Source of the DNA: an uncultured Lachnospiraceae bacterium
Lineage (GTDB): Bacteria; Bacillota; Clostridia; Lachnospirales; Lachnospiraceae
Assembly (NCBI GenBank): GCA_945787485.1
Contig: CALZHV010000075.1
Coordinates: 1-9,608 of the forward strand
Reading direction: 5' to 3'
Length of the DNA: 9,608 nucleotides
Shown: in pieces, positions 7,728 to 9,608 of the stretch
Layout: the number at the start of each line of letters is the position of its first letter
Position numbering within the stretch: the first letter of the stretch is position 1
Program-made: the position numbers and the translations under genes
The notes under the pieces: model-generated
Database searches by the model: none
The model's input: only the letters and a program-made list of their open reading frames with translations
Told to the model about the DNA's origin: nothing

Positions 7728-8672
7728 ATGAATAAAAAGAAATTAGTTATTTTAACAGGACCTACAGCGGTAGGCAAAACTGAATTATCCTTGGATTTAG
7801 CCAAGGCAATAGACGGTGAAATCATATCAGCTGATTCGATACAGGTATATAAGCATTTAGATATAGGTTCAGCTAAAATAATGCCTGAAGAAATGCAGGG
7901 TATAAGACATCATTTGATAGATGTTTTGGAGCCATGGGAGAATTTTAATGTTTCAGAATTTAAAAAAATGGCATGTGAGGCAATGGAAGACATTTATAGC
8001 AGAAATAAAATTCCGATAATTACAGGTGGAACCGGTTTCTATATACAGGCAATATTATATGATATTGATTTTAAAGAAAATACAGATGACGGCTACAGAG
8101 CTTCGCTGGAGAAAATTTATGAAGAAGAAGGTCCTAATCCGTTAATAAAAATGTTAGAAAGTACTGATAAGGATGCCTTAGATGCAATCGGGACAAAAAA
8201 CATACGAAGAATTATAAGAGCACTGGAGTATTATCATCAGACAGGAGAAAAAATATCAGTTCACAATGAAAGAGAACGTCAAAAGGTTTCTCCGTATAAT
8301 AATGCTTATTTTGTTTTAAATTGTGATAGAAATATTTTGTATAAGAGAATAGAACAGCGTATTGATAATATGATTTTAAATGGGCTTGTGGATGAGGTAA
8401 AAGCATTAGTAGAAAAATATAATGTTAACAGGGACATGGTTTCAATGCAGGGGCTTGGATATAAAGAAATACTAATGTACTTAAACAATGAAATAAGCCT
8501 TGATGATGCAATATATATATTAAAACGTGATACAAGACATTTTGCCAAGAGACAGCTGACATGGTTCAGACGGGAAAAAGAAGTAATATGGTTAAATAAG
8601 GACGAGCTTACAGAAAAAGAAATTCAATTAGATTTTATGTTGAATGAGCTGAAAAAAAGAAATATTATTTAG
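7728..8672 (+). CDS. miaA: tRNA dimethylallyltransferase MiaA
   Basis: Transfers the dimethylallyl group from DMAPP to N6 of A37 in tRNAs reading UNN codons, making i6A, the substrate of MiaB. It is full length at 314 residues. The P-loop GPTAVGKT (11-18) is followed by EIISADSIQVYKHLDIGSAK (31-50), which carries the catalytic Asp (D36), then GGTGFYIQA, the IRRIIRALEYY helix, GLGYKE and the C-terminal TRHFAKRQLTWFRR, all typical of MiaA. The ATG comes 3 nt after the mutL stop. The upstream sequence holds only a weak AGG (7717-7719), so translation probably depends on ribosomes finishing mutL. Its partner miaB is in the same gene cluster. Confidence 0.97.
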   Translation: MNKKKLVILTGPTAVGKTELSLDLAKAIDGEIISADSIQVYKHLDIGSAKIMPEEMQGIRHHLIDVLEPWENFNVSEFKKMACEAMEDIYSRNKIPIITGGTGFYIQAILYDIDFKENTDDGYRASLEKIYEEEGPNPLIKMLESTDKDALDAIGTKNIRRIIRALEYYHQTGEKISVHNERERQKVSPYNNAYFVLNCDRNILYKRIEQRIDNMILNGLVDEVKALVEKYNVNRDMVSMQGLGYKEILMYLNNEISLDDAIYILKRDTRHFAKRQLTWFRREKEVIWLNKDELTEKEIQLDFMLNELKKRNII

Positions 8673-8685
8673 CTTATTGTTCTAG

Positions 8686-8691
8686 AAGGAG
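8686..8691 (+). promoter_or_regulatory. Ribosome binding site of the YnbB-like gene
   Basis: AAGGAG lies 5 nt before the ATG at 8697, in the 24-nt gap after miaA. It is a strong site and fixes the start of the downstream gene. Confidence 0.75.
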
Positions 8692-8696
8692 TAAAT

Positions 8697-9608
8697 ATGG
8701 ATACATTAAAAAAGTATTATCTTAATTTAGGAATAGATGAAAAGGTATATGACTTTTGCCGGGAAATTGAAGAATCGCTAAAACCAAGATTTGAAAAGAT
8801 TGATGCTGTTGCAGAGCTTAATCAGATAAAGGTTTTAAAAGCAATGCAGGAAGCAAGATTTGAAGAATCACATATGTATGGGACTACAGGTTACGGGTAC
8901 AATGATGCAGGAAGAGAAGCAGTTGAAAAAATATATGCAAACGTATTTGGTACGGAAGATGCACTTGTAAGACAGCAGATTACATGCGGTACGCATGCCC
9001 TTACAATAGCACTTAGTGCAAATTTAAGACCCGGTGATGAAATTCTTTCACCGGTTGGTAAAGTATATGATACTTTGGAGGGTGTAATTGGTGTCAGAGA
9101 ATCGAAGGGTTCTTTGGCAGAGTTTGGAATAACCTTCAAAATGGTAGAGCTTTTACCTGATGGAAGCTTTGATTTTGAAAAAATCAGAGAGTCTATTAAT
9201 GAAAGAACAAAGATTGTTGAAATTCAAAGATCTAAAGGCTATGATGTAAGACCATCCCTTTCGGTAGCTTCGATTACAGAAGTTATAAAATTTGTAAAAT
9301 CAATAAAGAGTGATGTTATATGCATGGTAGATAACTGTTACGGCGAATTTGTTGAAGAATATGAACCATCGGAGTTTGGAGCAGATATGGTTGTAGGTTC
9401 TTTGATAAAAAATCCGGGTGGAGGACTTGCTCCAATTGGTGGATATATATGTGGTAAAAAAGAATTGATAGAAAATTGTGCATACAGACTAACAGCTCCG
9501 GGACTTGGAAAGGAAGTGGGAGCTTCACTTAATGTAACAAGAAATATTATACAGGGATTGTTTATGGCACCTACGGTTACGGCAGGCGCATTAAAGGGGG
9601 CAGTGTTT
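8697..9608 (+). CDS. Methionine gamma-lyase/aluminium-resistance family PLP enzyme (YnbB-like), 3' partial
   Basis: Frame open from the ATG at 8697 to the window edge, giving 304 residues; family members are usually about 410-430, so roughly a quarter is missing. It reads MDTLKKYYLNLGI at the start, then MYGTTGYGYNDAGREA (about 61-76), QQITCGTHALTIAL, LRPGDEILSP, VDNCYGEF with the presumed PLP-ring-binding D212, and GSLIKNPGGGLAPIGGYI with the presumed Schiff-base K238. This matches the aspartate-aminotransferase-fold family annotated as aluminium resistance protein, methionine gamma-lyase family or YnbB. The lyase name is by distant similarity, the aluminium label comes from early annotation, and the true substrate is not settled, so I give no specific reaction. 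It follows miaA by 24 nt with a strong AAGGAG site. In Bacillus, ynbB lies downstream of miaA with hfq and hflX between; here they are absent. Confidence 0.9.
   Translation, partial: MDTLKKYYLNLGIDEKVYDFCREIEESLKPRFEKIDAVAELNQIKVLKAMQEARFEESHMYGTTGYGYNDAGREAVEKIYANVFGTEDALVRQQITCGTHALTIALSANLRPGDEILSPVGKVYDTLEGVIGVRESKGSLAEFGITFKMVELLPDGSFDFEKIRESINERTKIVEIQRSKGYDVRPSLSVASITEVIKFVKSIKSDVICMVDNCYGEFVEEYEPSEFGADMVVGSLIKNPGGGLAPIGGYICGKKELIENCAYRLTAPGLGKEVGASLNVTRNIIQGLFMAPTVTAGALKGAVF

Noticed and set aside
8511..8520. (AT)5 run in miaA as a repeat or regulatory site
   Set aside because: It encodes ordinary residues (Ile-Tyr-Ile) within MiaA, is short, and is expected in AT-rich coding sequence.
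1..9608. New defence, mobile-element, CRISPR or RNA system
   Set aside because: All but about 93 bases are taken up by six recognisable genes. I found no repeat array, transposase, integrase, tRNA-like fold or long structured gap on either strand.

Overview
The window is a stretch of ordinary chromosome from a low-GC Gram-positive anaerobe, most likely a member of the Clostridia close to Lachnospiraceae. I infer this from three things: AT-rich codon use with many AAA, AAT, ATA and AGA codons; purine-rich Shine-Dalgarno sequences; and the gene order miaB ... mutS-mutL-miaA followed by a methionine gamma-lyase/aluminium-resistance family gene. The assignment rests on gene order and protein character as I recall them, not on a database search. 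Base composition varies within the window: 1501-1560 (in sulP) is 50% G+C, while 6901-6960 (the mutL linker) is 20%.

Layout: six genes, all on the + strand, packed head to tail. (1) miaB, 5'-truncated by the window edge (1-1266). (2) A SulP/SLC26-type anion transporter with a C-terminal STAS domain (1312-2964). (3) mutS (2986-5613). (4) mutL (5610-7724), overlapping the mutS stop by 4 nt. (5) miaA (7728-8672), 3 nt after mutL. (6) A PLP-dependent methionine gamma-lyase/aluminium-resistance (YnbB-like) gene, cut by the right edge (8697-9608). The gaps are 45, 21, -4, 3 and 24 nt, and none holds a convincing terminator, so a single operon is the simplest reading. No gene-free stretch is longer than 45 nt. 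I see no tRNA, rRNA, CRISPR, insertion sequence or prophage.

How the genes relate: MutS and MutL form the methyl-independent mismatch-repair system. MutL carries the intact endonuclease motif, and both proteins carry likely beta-clamp-binding peptides. MiaA and MiaB catalyse successive steps on tRNA A37 (isopentenylation, then methylthiolation) and sit on either side of the repair genes. The transporter is the odd member, lying between miaB and mutS. The only intergenic region with visible structure is just upstream of it: a 16-bp perfect direct repeat with a 21-bp period, whose copies bracket a consensus TATAAT.

I found no new defence, mobile or biosynthetic system. The most useful leads are the repeat/promoter arrangement upstream of sulP, the transporter's position in a repair/tRNA-modification operon, and a second clamp-like motif in the MutL linker.
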